64,000 bases of DNA from Bryobacteraceae bacterium (GTDB lineage: Bacteria > Acidobacteriota > Terriglobia > Bryobacterales > Bryobacteraceae), in contig JASHNT010000038.1 of NCBI GenBank assembly GCA_030041495.1, positions 1-64,000 of the forward strand. The letters are read 5' to 3'. Below the pieces are notes generated by a model that was not told the DNA's origin, ran no database searches, and saw nothing but the letters and a program-made list of their open reading frames with translations. A program made the translations under genes and the position numbers. Below are positions 43,444 to 52,313 of this stretch, piece after piece. Numbering within the stretch: position 1 is the first letter of the stretch; each line of letters starts with the position of its first letter.

Positions 43444-46400
43444 CTAGAACGAGAAGCGGGCTACGAGGGTGCCGGCGCGCTGGCCGCTAGCAGTTGTTTC
43501 CGGTACAATCGTGCCGAAGCCGCCGCTATACAGGCCCTTGTTGGGGCCGGAAGTAAACACCGTGGGAGCAGTCGCCGAGTTGAGGCCGGCGATATTGATG
43601 GCGGTGGTCTGTCCCGTCGCGACCGGCCAAATCATGCGGTTGAAAATATTGGTGAATTCCGCGCGGATCTGCAGATTGTAACGTTCCTTAACCCGGATGT
43701 TGCGGACGAAATTGGCGTTCTCCGAAGGGACGCGTGGGCCGCGGAAACCCCGATACGAGTACTGATTGGCTCCGAACACGCCGTTGGGAACGTTCTCGAA
43801 GGCAGCCGGGTTGAGCACCTGGGTGGTGGTCGGGTTAAAGCAGCCGCAGTTGATGTTGAGCGGCGTGGTTTCATGGACCCCGGCGTAGTTATACCAATTC
43901 ACCGACCAGGGACTCATGCCCGGAATCAACTGCTCGGGGCCCGGTCCGTAGCCCAGGAAGTCGCTGATCGGCGCGGTGCCCGCGCTGGTGGGTAGTCCCA
44001 CTAGAGCCGCACTCTGGTAATTCAAATACCAGCCTGTACCCCAGTTGGAGAAAGCGTAGCTAAGAATTTTGTTGCTGAAGATGCCATTGCGAAGACGCGG
44101 CACCTCATATTGGGCGCTGAACCGCAACTGCTGCGGAACGTCATAGGGGCTGAGGTTCTTGCCCAGATTCCGGTTGTACGGATCGATCGTGCCGGTCAGA
44201 GACTCTGTCTTCGAGTAGGTGTAATTCACATTCCCAGTCAAGCCGCGGCTGAAGCGCTTGGTGAACTTGGTCTGGAGTGCGTCGTACCAGTTTTTCCCGA
44301 GGGGAGCCCCCGAAGGATACATAAGCCCGCTGTATTGAGGGAAGGGAACCAGAGCCTGGCGGACGGTCTGGGTTTGCGGGAAGTTGCCATAGGGCAGAAA
44401 CTGCGTCAGGCCAACGGCCGCGAGTTGTTGCTTCTCTGCCGTGGTGAGCGCATTGATGTTCGTATTGAACGCCTGCGCTAGTGTCACATTGCTGAAGTCC
44501 GAGGCAGGGATTCCGAGGGCTGCCAGAGTCTGCTGACTCAAGGCGTTCTCCGGCGCCAGAGTGCCGCCCAGGGTGCCGGCTACCTCCCAAACACCGACAT
44601 TGCCGACATAACCGGCTTCAACCACCATATCCCGGCCGATGGTGCGCTGCAGAGTAACGTTCCATTGAAGCAGGCGCATGGGGCGGCCCGAGTTCGCATC
44701 AAGCAGTGTGGGGGCGGTCACGACAGCTCCCGGTGCTTGGCCCGCAGCCGGATTATTTAGGGTCGGCCACGCGGCTTGGACGCTGGACGGGATGCCATTC
44801 TGCAGCAGTCCGGCAATCTGCCCGAAGGCCGGCGTGCTGGCGCTGGCGGAATTTGACGAGTAACCGGTGGCGAACGAATCGTCGAGGGAGCCGTAAATCA
44901 TGCCAACACCGCCGCGAACGACGGTATTTTTATCGAGCTGGTAGGCGGCGCCTAGACGCGGCCCAAACGCATACGGGTAGTTATGAGCGAAGCTGCAATT
45001 GCAGTTAGCTTCGTAGATAATTGCGCCAAGCCGTCCGTCAGCCGAGGGATTCGGTGCGGTGGCTGAGAAGTCTCCATAGCGCCCGAACTGCTCTTTCTGG
45101 TAGGTTCCGTAGTCCCAGCGCAAGCCGTAGTCGAGCGTCAATTTACGATTGACTTTCCAACTGTCTTGAATAAAGAGCGCGCTCTGGTAATTCTCGGTCA
45201 TGAGGTTGATGGGCGCGTTCACGGCGATTGCCTGCGCGCCGCCCAGCAAGAACGAAGCGAGACCGAATCCGGCAAAGCCCGAGGATATACTTGCACCGTT
45301 CAGTGAGGGCTGCGTGGTCCAATTCGAAGCATTGCCCGTGCTGGTGGTCGTACCGAACGTGTATTCGCCGGCGGTGTACGTGAAATTGAAATTGGGATAC
45401 TTCATCTGCCGGATTTCAAAACCGACTTTGTAGGTATGCGCGCCTTTCACGTAGGTGGCAGACGTCACGAACGAGGGACGGCGCTCCCAGAAGTGCTGGT
45501 CATATTGCGGGCCTAAATTGCCCATGCCGCCCTCTGCCGCATTGGATGAGACGCCGGTAGCAATCAGCGGGAGACCGCGGCCAGGAGAGGTTGCGCCCGA
45601 TAAGCCGAGTGTTTGCTGGATGTTCAGGAAATCTTCGGGCCCCAGCAAGAAGTCCGAGTCGTTCCAGCCCAACGTGTAGTGAATGAGGAGCCGGGGCGTC
45701 ACCGTGTGGTCCAGGTTGAGGCGGTAGGTCCTGGCTGCATTCGCGGAAGTGCCCGAAACGGTAATACCGTTCGGCAGGTCGTCGGCCCCTGTGCCGGTCC
45801 GGGGTGTAGATGTACTGGTCTTCTGGAAGTAGAAAGCCGCGTGCAACTTGGCGCCTAGATTGTGATCGACCTTGATAGAGGGGATATAAGTTCTGCGGCT
45901 TCCGTTGTACGTCGCGAGATAATTGGAGCCCGCCTGATTGGCAAGCGGCCCCTGCGGCAGAGGAACCATCGCAAGTATCTTCACCGCGACCGGATCGAAC
46001 TCCGTCGCCGGAATCGTGTTGTTCATGAATGGAGTTCGAACTTGTGCGCCGTTGACGATCTGCGTGCTGTTGGGGTCGAAGATCGTGCCGCTTTGGATGG
46101 TGTTGCCGAGGGGATCGACGTACGTGCCGGACGCGGTGGTCACCAGCCGATTTTCGGCGGTGATGAGGCTGGAGAAATTTCCGCCGCGGTATGCCGCAGT
46201 GGGTACCGTGTCCGGCGTCGTGTCATTGATCAGATTCTGAAGGTACTCTTCGAAGTTGAAGAAGAAGAAGGTCCTGTTGTGGCCGTTGTAAACCTTGGGT
46301 ACCCAGACCGGCCCGCCGAAGGTGAATCCGTAGTCATTCTGGTGAATCGCGTTTTTCAACCCCGTGTAGGGCTGGGCAGCGTTCAGCGCGGTATTGACCA

Positions 46401-47205
46401 GGTAGTCATAGCCGCTGCCATGGAAATCGTTGGTGCCGCTCTTGGTCACCACGTTCACCACCGCTCCGCCGCCGGCCCCGAATTCCGGAGCGAAGTTGCT
46501 GGTCAAAATGGAGACTTCCTGAACCGCTTCGGTGGAGGACTGCGTCTCCATGGTAGCTCCGCCCAGGCGCGAGCTGGTGGGGTTCATGACCGAACCATCC
46601 AGTCGAGTCGAGAGTGAGTTGTTGGGAGTTCCGTTGATGACGGTGACGGTGATCGCGTTGCCGCTTCCGCCTCCGGGGCAAGTGGCGCTATCGCAATACT
46701 GCACTCCAGGCAGCAGCCGCGAAGCCGCAAAATAATCGCGAACGCCGTCGTTGGTGGCAGCCACGGTCAGAAGCGGGAGGTCATCGAGTTGTGACAGCGT
46801 CACGTTATGCGCCAGCTCACTACTTTCGGTCTGCAAGAGGGAGGCTTCCGTAGTGACGGTTACCGCCTCTGTCGCCTGGCCGACCTGGAGCGTCACATCT
46901 TCGCGCATGATCTGGTCGGCCGCCAAATGGAAATTGGTGTGAGTGTACGACTTGAACCCAGGAGCTTGAACAGTCAGATTGTAATCGCCGATGGGCAACT
47001 GCGAGACAGTGTAGTTGCCGGTAGCGGAACTGCCGGCCGTATAGACCTGGCCGTTTTCGGTGTTCTTCAGGGTAACCGGAGTATTAGCGATCACGGCCCC
47101 CTGTGAATCGGTGATCGTCCCGGTGACGGTGGCGGTACCAGTTTGGCCAAACGCGGCCGAAGCGGATAAGCAAACAAGTGCAGCTATGAACGAACTTCGC
47201 ATCAT
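43444..47205 (-). CDS. TonB-dependent receptor with carboxypeptidase-regulatory domain (Oar-like)
   Basis: A 1253-residue outer-membrane protein. Residues 1-20 are a signal peptide. A carboxypeptidase regulatory-like beta-sandwich covers about 25-115 (TVTGTITDSQGAVIANTPVTLKN split across strands), then a plug domain (LDGSVMNPTSSRLGG, GGGAVVNVVTKSGTNDFHGS) and a large beta barrel ending in VARFSF, the usual outer-membrane C-terminal Phe. Such receptors take up large substrates or act in protein export; substrate unknown. AAGGGGG lies 7 bases before the ATG. It is transcribed alone, 690 bp from the upstream operon. Confidence 0.93.
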   Translation of the reverse strand: MMRSSFIAALVCLSASAAFGQTGTATVTGTITDSQGAVIANTPVTLKNTENGQVYTAGSSATGNYTVSQLPIGDYNLTVQAPGFKSYTHTNFHLAADQIMREDVTLQVGQATEAVTVTTEASLLQTESSELAHNVTLSQLDDLPLLTVAATNDGVRDYFAASRLLPGVQYCDSATCPGGGSGNAITVTVINGTPNNSLSTRLDGSVMNPTSSRLGGATMETQSSTEAVQEVSILTSNFAPEFGAGGGAVVNVVTKSGTNDFHGSGYDYLVNTALNAAQPYTGLKNAIHQNDYGFTFGGPVWVPKVYNGHNRTFFFFNFEEYLQNLINDTTPDTVPTAAYRGGNFSSLITAENRLVTTASGTYVDPLGNTIQSGTIFDPNSTQIVNGAQVRTPFMNNTIPATEFDPVAVKILAMVPLPQGPLANQAGSNYLATYNGSRRTYIPSIKVDHNLGAKLHAAFYFQKTSTSTPRTGTGADDLPNGITVSGTSANAARTYRLNLDHTVTPRLLIHYTLGWNDSDFLLGPEDFLNIQQTLGLSGATSPGRGLPLIATGVSSNAAEGGMGNLGPQYDQHFWERRPSFVTSATYVKGAHTYKVGFEIRQMKYPNFNFTYTAGEYTFGTTTSTGNASNWTTQPSLNGASISSGFAGFGLASFLLGGAQAIAVNAPINLMTENYQSALFIQDSWKVNRKLTLDYGLRWDYGTYQKEQFGRYGDFSATAPNPSADGRLGAIIYEANCNCSFAHNYPYAFGPRLGAAYQLDKNTVVRGGVGMIYGSLDDSFATGYSSNSASASTPAFGQIAGLLQNGIPSSVQAAWPTLNNPAAGQAPGAVVTAPTLLDANSGRPMRLLQWNVTLQRTIGRDMVVEAGYVGNVGVWEVAGTLGGTLAPENALSQQTLAALGIPASDFSNVTLAQAFNTNINALTTAEKQQLAAVGLTQFLPYGNFPQTQTVRQALVPFPQYSGLMYPSGAPLGKNWYDALQTKFTKRFSRGLTGNVNYTYSKTESLTGTIDPYNRNLGKNLSPYDVPQQLRFSAQYEVPRLRNGIFSNKILSYAFSNWGTGWYLNYQSAALVGLPTSAGTAPISDFLGYGPGPEQLIPGMSPWSVNWYNYAGVHETTPLNINCGCFNPTTTQVLNPAAFENVPNGVFGANQYSYRGFRGPRVPSENANFVRNIRVKERYNLQIRAEFTNIFNRMIWPVATGQTTAINIAGLNSATAPTVFTSGPNKGLYSGGFGTIVPETTASGQRAGTLVARFSF

Positions 47206-47317
47206 GAAAGACCCCCTTAATCAGTCCCCAAAGCAGCTCTGCAAGTTTCAATGAAACTACAACGGTCTATACGTTCTTTCATAAACCCCAACCGAGAGTC
47301 AAGTTGGCCTTTCTGAT

Positions 47318-47335
47318 ATGTTGTATCAACAACAT
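47318..47335. promoter_or_regulatory. Perfect 7-4-7 inverted repeat upstream of TonB receptor gene
   Basis: ATGTTGT-ATCA-ACAACAT lies about 113 bp upstream of the receptor ATG. It contains TTGTATCAA at 47321-47329, a 9-mer also found 55 bp upstream of the operon gene starting at 52202. A dimeric repressor or activator site is likely. Confidence 0.5.
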
Positions 47336-47456
47336 TGATTTGCTTCCTCGCGGAGGCTCCCGCGACCTTTCGTTGCTGAACAATCGCTCAGGTAGAATTC
47401 AGGAAAATCTCAGCCCGTGCGGACCCTGTGCCGGAGTGTAAAGGAACAAGAAATGC

Positions 47457-47629
47457 TTGCGAATCCTTGTAGTTGAAGACGTGCGGAAGGTCGCCAGGCA
47501 ATTCGAGAAGGCCTCGAAGGGGAATCCTATTCCGTGGTCGTTGCTCACACCGGCGAGGACGGATTCTTTCTGGCCAGCTCTGAGCCATTCGACCCGGTCG
47601 TCTTGGACATCAATGCTCCTGGGGCGTAA
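47457..47629 (+). pseudogene. Broken OmpR-type response regulator (receiver fragment)
   Basis: Two overlapping frames rebuild a receiver N-terminus: RILVVEDVRKVARQ in the first, then after a shift near 47497 IREGLEGESYSVVVAHTGED, GFFLASSEPFDPVVLDINAPG and a stop at 47627-47629. The match continues to the phosphoacceptor Asp and then ends, with no DNA-binding domain. A ribosome binding site (AAGGA) precedes the TTG start. One frameshift plus truncation indicates a decayed CusR/CzcR-like regulator. Confidence 0.65.
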
Positions 47630-47893
47630 CGGTCCTTTCCGCCATGCGAACGCGCGCATTGCGCTCCCATCATTGGGCGAATGTTAGATAAAATTGGCCG
47701 CCCAACGATGGGGTTGCCATACGAACACTCGCTTTTGGCCCTGGCTGTGTTCTCGAGTGGATTGCAGCTTGCCGCGCTGCCCATTCTGTAGTCTGCCAAC
47801 GGGCGCGGAAGTTCCTAGAAGCCGCGCAGCCGCGTGGCGCGGCCCGAAATGCACGGGACCGCTCTCGCCACCGTGCGTTGTGCGGCAAGTTAC

Positions 47894-48292
47894 TTAGAAG
47901 AACGCGATGCCGCGGGCGGCGAGGAACACGCCAACCCAGAGTGTCAGCGTCAGAGGCACGCGAACTTTGGTCCGCGCTCGATGGGCCGCCACTAACGCAA
48001 CCAACAGGAGCAATTTCACGCCGAAGGCATCGCTGGTAACGCAGCGCAGCGGCTCGATCACGAACAACGACGCTCCACTCACCAGCATGACGATCGCACC
48101 GGTCCACAGAAAGCCGGCTCGCGGCCGCGCTTCACGGCCGAGCCGGCAAAGGATCGAGAGCAGCACTCCGCCGCCAAACCACGCGACTCCCAAAACGTGC
48201 AGCGCGCCGATCAGCGGATACGCCCAGGTGGACCCCGCCAGCCACGCGCTCAACTCCGTCGCTTGGATACGCTGGGCCAGACTCAGCAGCAT
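47894..48292 (-). CDS. DUF6644-like small membrane protein, copy 4 of operon
   Basis: A 132-residue inner-membrane protein with about four helices. It shares the family opening STWAYPLIGALHVLGVAWFGG and the later ...RCVTSDAFGVKLLLLV segment with its three upstream neighbours. Shortest and last of the four tandem copies; 12 bp separate it from the preceding gene. Function unknown. Confidence 0.75.
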   Translation of the reverse strand: MLLSLAQRIQATELSAWLAGSTWAYPLIGALHVLGVAWFGGGVLLSILCRLGREARPRAGFLWTGAIVMLVSGASLFVIEPLRCVTSDAFGVKLLLLVALVAAHRARTKVRVPLTLTLWVGVFLAARGIAFF

Positions 48293-48304
48293 CTCGAATC
48301 CGCC

Positions 48305-48697
48305 TCAGATGTCGAAATCCGCGATGGCCCGCGCTGCCAGCACCACCGCGGTCCAGCAGAGTAGGGATGCGATCGTCAGGGTCTTGCTCTTGTGAGGTAC
48401 AAAGTAAAGGCCCAGCGCCGGCACGACCAGAACCAGTTTCACCCAGAACGCCGGGTTGCGCCGGTAGCGCGACCAATCGGCCGCAGTCATCAAGGCGCCG
48501 GTGGCCAGCAGCATCGCGAGCCCCGCATGCGCCCACGGCTTGAAGATGCGATCAAGCTCGTCACTGGTTCGCTCGGCGACGGCCCATCCCAGCCGCCGCA
48601 CATCAGTGAAAATAACCGCCCCGGCGAGCAGCGCCATGCCCGCCACATGCACCGCTTCAATCAGCGGAAACGCCCAGGAATTTTTCAGAGCAACCAT
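48305..48697 (-). CDS. DUF6644-like small membrane protein, copy 3 of operon
   Basis: A 130-residue protein with four predicted helices: NSWAFPLIEAVHVAGMALL, then a soluble RRLGWAVAERTSDELDRIFKP loop, AHAGLAMLLATGALMTAADW, and two C-terminal helices. The S-WAFP-x-IE-x-x-H pattern is the family hallmark; the glutamate and histidine in the first helix could bind metal or heme, which is speculation. Separated by 18 bp from copy 2. Confidence 0.78.
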   Translation of the reverse strand: MVALKNSWAFPLIEAVHVAGMALLAGAVIFTDVRRLGWAVAERTSDELDRIFKPWAHAGLAMLLATGALMTAADWSRYRRNPAFWVKLVLVVPALGLYFVPHKSKTLTIASLLCWTAVVLAARAIADFDI

Positions 48698-48715
48698 CTA
48701 CACCGAAGAGGCGCG

Positions 48716-49195
48716 CTAAACGTAGGGGATGCCCTTGCCCGCAGCCCCCACCAGCGTCCAAATCACAATCGACAACACTGCCGCGAGCTTGGCCTTGCCA
48801 CCGCCGGCATCGCCGTTAATAACCCACCGTCTTTGGATCGTGAATTGAGATACAATTCCCAAGACAATCAGGCCCATCTTGATGGGAAAGGAAACGCTTT
48901 CGAAGCACTTCGAAGGCTCGGAAAAAGCCATCGGGATTCCCGAAGCGATCAGAACGCCAAGGCTCGCCAGCAGCCACGGCTCGAACTGCCGCGCGAGCTG
49001 CGCGGCCGGAGCATACTGCCGTCCCAGTCCGAACACGCGCAAGTTCACGATAAGGACGGTTCCCAGCAGCACGGCCAGCGCCAGCAGATGAAACGTCTCG
49101 ATTGCCGGAAACGCCCAAGTTGTGTTGCGCACGGCCGTCCCCAGCCAGGTGTTCCCGCACCATTCAAAATAGGGACGCAGAGATTCGCTCAACAT
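48716..49195 (-). CDS. DUF6644-like small membrane protein, copy 2 of operon
   Basis: A 159-residue membrane protein: NTTWAFPAIETFHLLALAVLL in helix 1, LRVFGLGRQYAPAAQLARQFEPW loop, LASLGVLIASGIPMAFSEPSKC, then two further helices. It has a longer N-terminal leader (MLSESLRPYFEWCGN...) than copies 3 and 4. Six bp follow copy 1. Membrane location and co-transcription are clear; no function is known to me. Confidence 0.8.
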   Translation of the reverse strand: MLSESLRPYFEWCGNTWLGTAVRNTTWAFPAIETFHLLALAVLLGTVLIVNLRVFGLGRQYAPAAQLARQFEPWLLASLGVLIASGIPMAFSEPSKCFESVSFPIKMGLIVLGIVSQFTIQRRWVINGDAGGGKAKLAAVLSIVIWTLVGAAGKGIPYV

Positions 49196-49201
49196 GACGG
49201 T

Positions 49202-49690
49202 TCACGCATAGGCGAGTGCTCGCCCCATCGCGACCACCCCGATCCAAATGATAAGCGAGCTCGCGCCCGCCAGCTTCGCGCGCCATGGCGTCGTGGCATT
49301 CTCGTCCCATTCCGCCACCTTTTTGAAGACCGTCTGGTGAAACAGCAGCGCGTTTAATCCCGCAGCTCCCAGCAGCACCACCTTCGTGCGAAAAAACGGA
49401 CTGTTGTAACACTTCACGGCTTCGGAGCAGAACAGCAAGGCTCCGGTGAGGATCATGACCGTGAATCCGGTCCAGACCCACGGCAGAAACTGAGCCGCTA
49501 CTTGCGAGACGGATCTACGCTGCATCGTCAGTCCGAGCAAGCGCAGATCGAGAATCGCTGCCGGCCACAGCATGACGCTCAGCGCCAGAGAATGGACGCT
49601 CTCGACCACTGGAAACTCCCAAGTCGAATGTTTGATGCCATAGGCCCACGGCACGCTCTGGAGCCACTCACAAACGCTAAGGACCGACAC
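49202..49690 (-). CDS. DUF6644-like small membrane protein, copy 1 of operon
   Basis: A 162-residue membrane protein and the first of four tandem paralogues: HSTWEFPVVESVHSLALSVML, LRLLGLTMQRRSVSQVAAQFLPW, a TGALLFCSEAVKCY hydrophobic segment, and two final helices. It starts 3 bp after the stop of the Ig-like/PDLSG protein gene, so coupling is tight. The E-x-x-H in the first helix is shared by all four copies except copy 4, which has G in place of E. Confidence 0.8.
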   Translation of the reverse strand: MSVLSVCEWLQSVPWAYGIKHSTWEFPVVESVHSLALSVMLWPAAILDLRLLGLTMQRRSVSQVAAQFLPWVWTGFTVMILTGALLFCSEAVKCYNSPFFRTKVVLLGAAGLNALLFHQTVFKKVAEWDENATTPWRAKLAGASSLIIWIGVVAMGRALAYA

Positions 49691-49693
49691 GGG

Positions 49694-50710
49694 CTATTTC
49701 TTGTCGTCCTTTCCGAAGAACTTGCTGTAATCGACGTTGTTCTCGCAGACGAACTCGTCGACATGTTCCTCCTCCGGATGAGCCGGAAGAACGCGCGTGG
49801 GGAAGACCCACGGCTTCGCGAATACATTCGGGTCCTCGACGGTGACGTCGTACTGCAACCCGTTCGCGACCCGCGTGTACCGTTCCACCACGTGCAAGGC
49901 GTCGGTGTGCATGTACCCGCTGACCTCCGTCTTATCGTTGAAGCCGATCGAGTCCACCACTAGCGTCTCGCCATCCCAGTGGCCCACCGCTTCTCCCATC
50001 CAGGTGGGGTCCGGATCGGGCGTGTGCGGGCGGTTATCGAGCGGGATGAAGCGGAAAGTATTGGGATACTCGAACAACATAATCAGGAAATTTTGTTTTT
50101 GGATGATCTGGAACGGATACGGCGTGACGAAGCTCTGTGGGATGCCCAGAGGCACGCAATCGGTGCCCAAAGTAGTCCTGCCGCCGACGAAGTTTCCGCT
50201 CCGGTCGACTTTGAACTTCTCCGCTCCGGGCTTGAGCACCGGATCGGGAAGATTGCGGACTCCGGCGAATCCGTAGACTCCCGTGAGATCGGGCTTGCCG
50301 TCCGGCATCCGGGCATCTTTTGGATCGGGACGCGTCTTTGGTTGTACCTGCACCTCCGGTCCCGAACCCGTAACCGTAACAGTCACGGATTTGGTAAGAA
50401 CGGTATTGTTCGGTCCATTCACGGTCAACGTATAGGTCGTGGTTGCGGTGGGAAACACTTGGCGGATGCCGCGAGCTTCCACCTTACCCGCGTCAGGATC
50501 GATCGTCACGTTGTTCGGATTCTCCGTGGCCCAGGTCAATACCACCTGCTGTCCGGCCTGAACCGATTCCGGCTTCGCTGTGAAACTGAGGATACGCGCA
50601 GGCGGCACAACGCGCGCCGGACGGGGCGCTTGATTTTGCGCCCCTGCATAAAACGGCAGCGTCAGACTGAGCATGGCGGCCTGCAAGCCGGAAGCCGTAG
50701 AAATGCGCAT
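49694..50710 (-). CDS. Exported Ig-like / PDLSG-motif protein, paralogue 1
   Basis: A 338-residue exported protein. After a signal segment (about 1-24), residues 35-115 form an Ig/PKD-like beta domain (SFTAKPESVQAGQQVVLTW, TYTLTVNGPNNTVLTKSVTV). Residues 135-330 are a second domain opening with PDGKPDLTGVYGF and containing DPTWMGEAVGHWDGETLVVD and SIGFNDKTEVSG. It ends EEHVDEFVCENNVDYSKFF. The same architecture occurs in the protein from 51120-52202. I use ATG at 50710; TTG at 50731 lies closer to the DUF6152 stop but lacks a ribosome binding site. Function unknown. Confidence 0.8.
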   Translation of the reverse strand: MRISTASGLQAAMLSLTLPFYAGAQNQAPRPARVVPPARILSFTAKPESVQAGQQVVLTWATENPNNVTIDPDAGKVEARGIRQVFPTATTTYTLTVNGPNNTVLTKSVTVTVTGSGPEVQVQPKTRPDPKDARMPDGKPDLTGVYGFAGVRNLPDPVLKPGAEKFKVDRSGNFVGGRTTLGTDCVPLGIPQSFVTPYPFQIIQKQNFLIMLFEYPNTFRFIPLDNRPHTPDPDPTWMGEAVGHWDGETLVVDSIGFNDKTEVSGYMHTDALHVVERYTRVANGLQYDVTVEDPNVFAKPWVFPTRVLPAHPEEEHVDEFVCENNVDYSKFFGKDDKK

Positions 50711-50734
50711 GGCGAATCTCGCGCGCGCCAATCG

Positions 50735-51106
50735 CTAGGACTTGATCTGGCGGCCGTCGGGCAGCTTGATCAGTGAACTAAGCATCGCGGGATCGCCGCT
50801 TTTTGCCGCTCCTCCCGTGCAACTGATCACGTCACCCGGCTTGACCGTATCGTGGGCCCAGCCATAGGACTTGAGATGATTCAAGCTCATCATCTCGATC
50901 TGCCACTCCACCGTCTTTCCGTTCTCCTCCTTGACTTCCAGATAGATGTAGGCGTGCGGATTGGTCCAGTCGAAGCGTTTCACCACTCCTGTCACGGTGG
51001 TCGGGTTCGCCATGTTGTACATGGCGGTGGAATGATGCGCGAATACCGGGGTCGCGGTAGGAATGGTTAATAATGAGATCGCCAGGATCAAACGAAACGC
51101 TTTCAT
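50735..51106 (-). CDS. DUF6152 family exported protein
   Basis: A 123-residue protein with a signal peptide (residues 1-22, ending VFAHHS) and the family's AHHS-x-x-x-Y start of the mature chain, then TVTGVVKRFDWTNPHAYIYL and GDVISCTGGAAKSGDP. The His-His at the mature N-terminus is conserved in DUF6152 and may bind metal after signal removal, which is inference. ATG at 51106 is chosen because AGGAGAC lies 8 bases upstream. It sits between the two Ig/PDLSG genes with 3-13 bp gaps, so the whole set is one operon. Confidence 0.85.
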   Translation of the reverse strand: MKAFRLILAISLLTIPTATPVFAHHSTAMYNMANPTTVTGVVKRFDWTNPHAYIYLEVKEENGKTVEWQIEMMSLNHLKSYGWAHDTVKPGDVISCTGGAAKSGDPAMLSSLIKLPDGRQIKS

Positions 51107-51119
51107 GATGCAAGTCTCC

Positions 51120-52202
51120 TCATTTCTTCTCAAAATATTTGTTGTAGTCGATGTTGTGCTCGCAGACGAATTCGTCCACTTTGGACAAATCCGGGCGAAG
51201 CGTGAATGATCGCGTAATGCTCCAGGGTTTCACGAAGACGTTGGGATCTTCGATCGTGGCTTCGTACTGGAGCGTGTTGTAATCCGGCCGGCTGAAGCGC
51301 TCCACGATGTGCAGAGCGTCCGTATGCCGGTACCCGTTGATCTCGGTTTTGTCATTGAACCCGACGCTGTCCACCACCAGCGTGTCGCCCTCCCAGTGCC
51401 CGATCGAATCGCCCATCCAGGTCGGGTCGGGGTCCGCGGGATGCACACCGCCGTCGGTCGGAATAGTGCGAAACGTTCCGGGATACCCGTTGAGGATCGC
51501 CAAGTGATGGGCGCTCTCCACAAGTTCGAATTGATACGGGACGGCGAAGGCTTGTGGGCCTGCCAAGGGCATGCAATCGGAATACTGGCCGGTGTCTTCG
51601 GCCGGACGAACAACCTTGTATTGCTCGGCGCCGGGCTTCAATTCAGGACCGGCAGGCGCAGCCGCGGCAGCTCCACCGCGCCCTCCGCGTCCTCCTCGTG
51701 CTCCGCGTCCACCGCCGCCTCCAAAACTAATGTCGTAGACTCCGGATAGGTCGGGATGGCCGTTGGCCGTGCGCGGCACTTCCTTTTTCGCGGCGGCTTC
51801 CGCTGATTCCGGCTCCGCGCTGGTGCCCGCTACATTGACCGTCACCGTCTTGGTCAGGAGCTGATTATTCGGACCGCGAACCGTCAGCGTGTAGGTGGTC
51901 GTCCTCGCCGGAGAAACCTGCAAAATCCCGCGAGGCGTCACGCGGCCGACGTCGGGATCGAGACTCACTCCCGACGGGTTTTCGGTTTCCCAGGTGAGCG
52001 TCGTCTTTTGTCCGGGTTGGATTGAGGCCGGCTCGGCCTTGAAATCCATGATTCGTGCCGGAAGCTGTCCCGCCCTTTGGTAGGGATTGCCGGTTCCCGC
52101 GGATACCACTCCCGGCTGCGACGTTGACGGAGGGGCCTGCTGCGCCCAGATCGGACTAACAATGAGGCAAAGCGTTACGCCAACAGAGCCAAAGCGGGCC
52201 AC
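51120..52202 (-). CDS. Exported Ig-like / PDLSG-motif protein, paralogue 2
   Basis: A 360-residue exported protein, paralogous to the 49694-50710 product. Signal peptide at 1-20 (ending WAQQA), then an Ig/PKD-like domain (FKAEPASIQPGQKTTLTW, YTLTVRGPNNQLLTKTVTV) and the PDLSG domain (NGHPDLSGVYDI, PTWMGDSIGHWEGDTLVVD, SVGFNDKTEING, end VDEFVCEHNIDYNKYF). A Gly/Arg/Ala-rich low-complexity insert of about 30 residues follows PDLSG and is absent from paralogue 1. GTG start with GAGGGAGGG 7 bases upstream. Function unknown. Confidence 0.82.
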   Translation of the reverse strand: MARFGSVGVTLCLIVSPIWAQQAPPSTSQPGVVSAGTGNPYQRAGQLPARIMDFKAEPASIQPGQKTTLTWETENPSGVSLDPDVGRVTPRGILQVSPARTTTYTLTVRGPNNQLLTKTVTVNVAGTSAEPESAEAAAKKEVPRTANGHPDLSGVYDISFGGGGGRGARGGRGGRGGAAAAAPAGPELKPGAEQYKVVRPAEDTGQYSDCMPLAGPQAFAVPYQFELVESAHHLAILNGYPGTFRTIPTDGGVHPADPDPTWMGDSIGHWEGDTLVVDSVGFNDKTEINGYRHTDALHIVERFSRPDYNTLQYEATIEDPNVFVKPWSITRSFTLRPDLSKVDEFVCEHNIDYNKYFEKK

Positions 52203-52231
52203 CTGGTACCCTCCCTCACAAAACTACCGCC

Positions 52232-52265
52232 TGGACTTTAGAAAGTCCATGGTAGATTGTATCAA
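52232..52265. promoter_or_regulatory. Perfect hairpin and TTGTATCAA box upstream of paralogue 2
   Basis: TGGACTTT-AG-AAAGTCCA (52232-52249) is a perfect 8-bp inverted repeat 30 bp upstream of the GTG start. TTGTATCAA (52257-52265) follows, the same 9-mer that lies inside the inverted repeat upstream of the TonB receptor gene. A promoter or attenuator inside the operon is likely. Confidence 0.45.
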
Positions 52266-52313
52266 GTCAATTTCGGGTTGGTTACCGCGCTCATTTTCCG
52301 CTTGGCGTGCGGC

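Noticed and set aside
47545-47893. Minus-strand frame of 84 residues and others between the broken regulator and the operon
   Set aside because: Unlike any known protein, no start signals, and partly antisense to the regulator relic.
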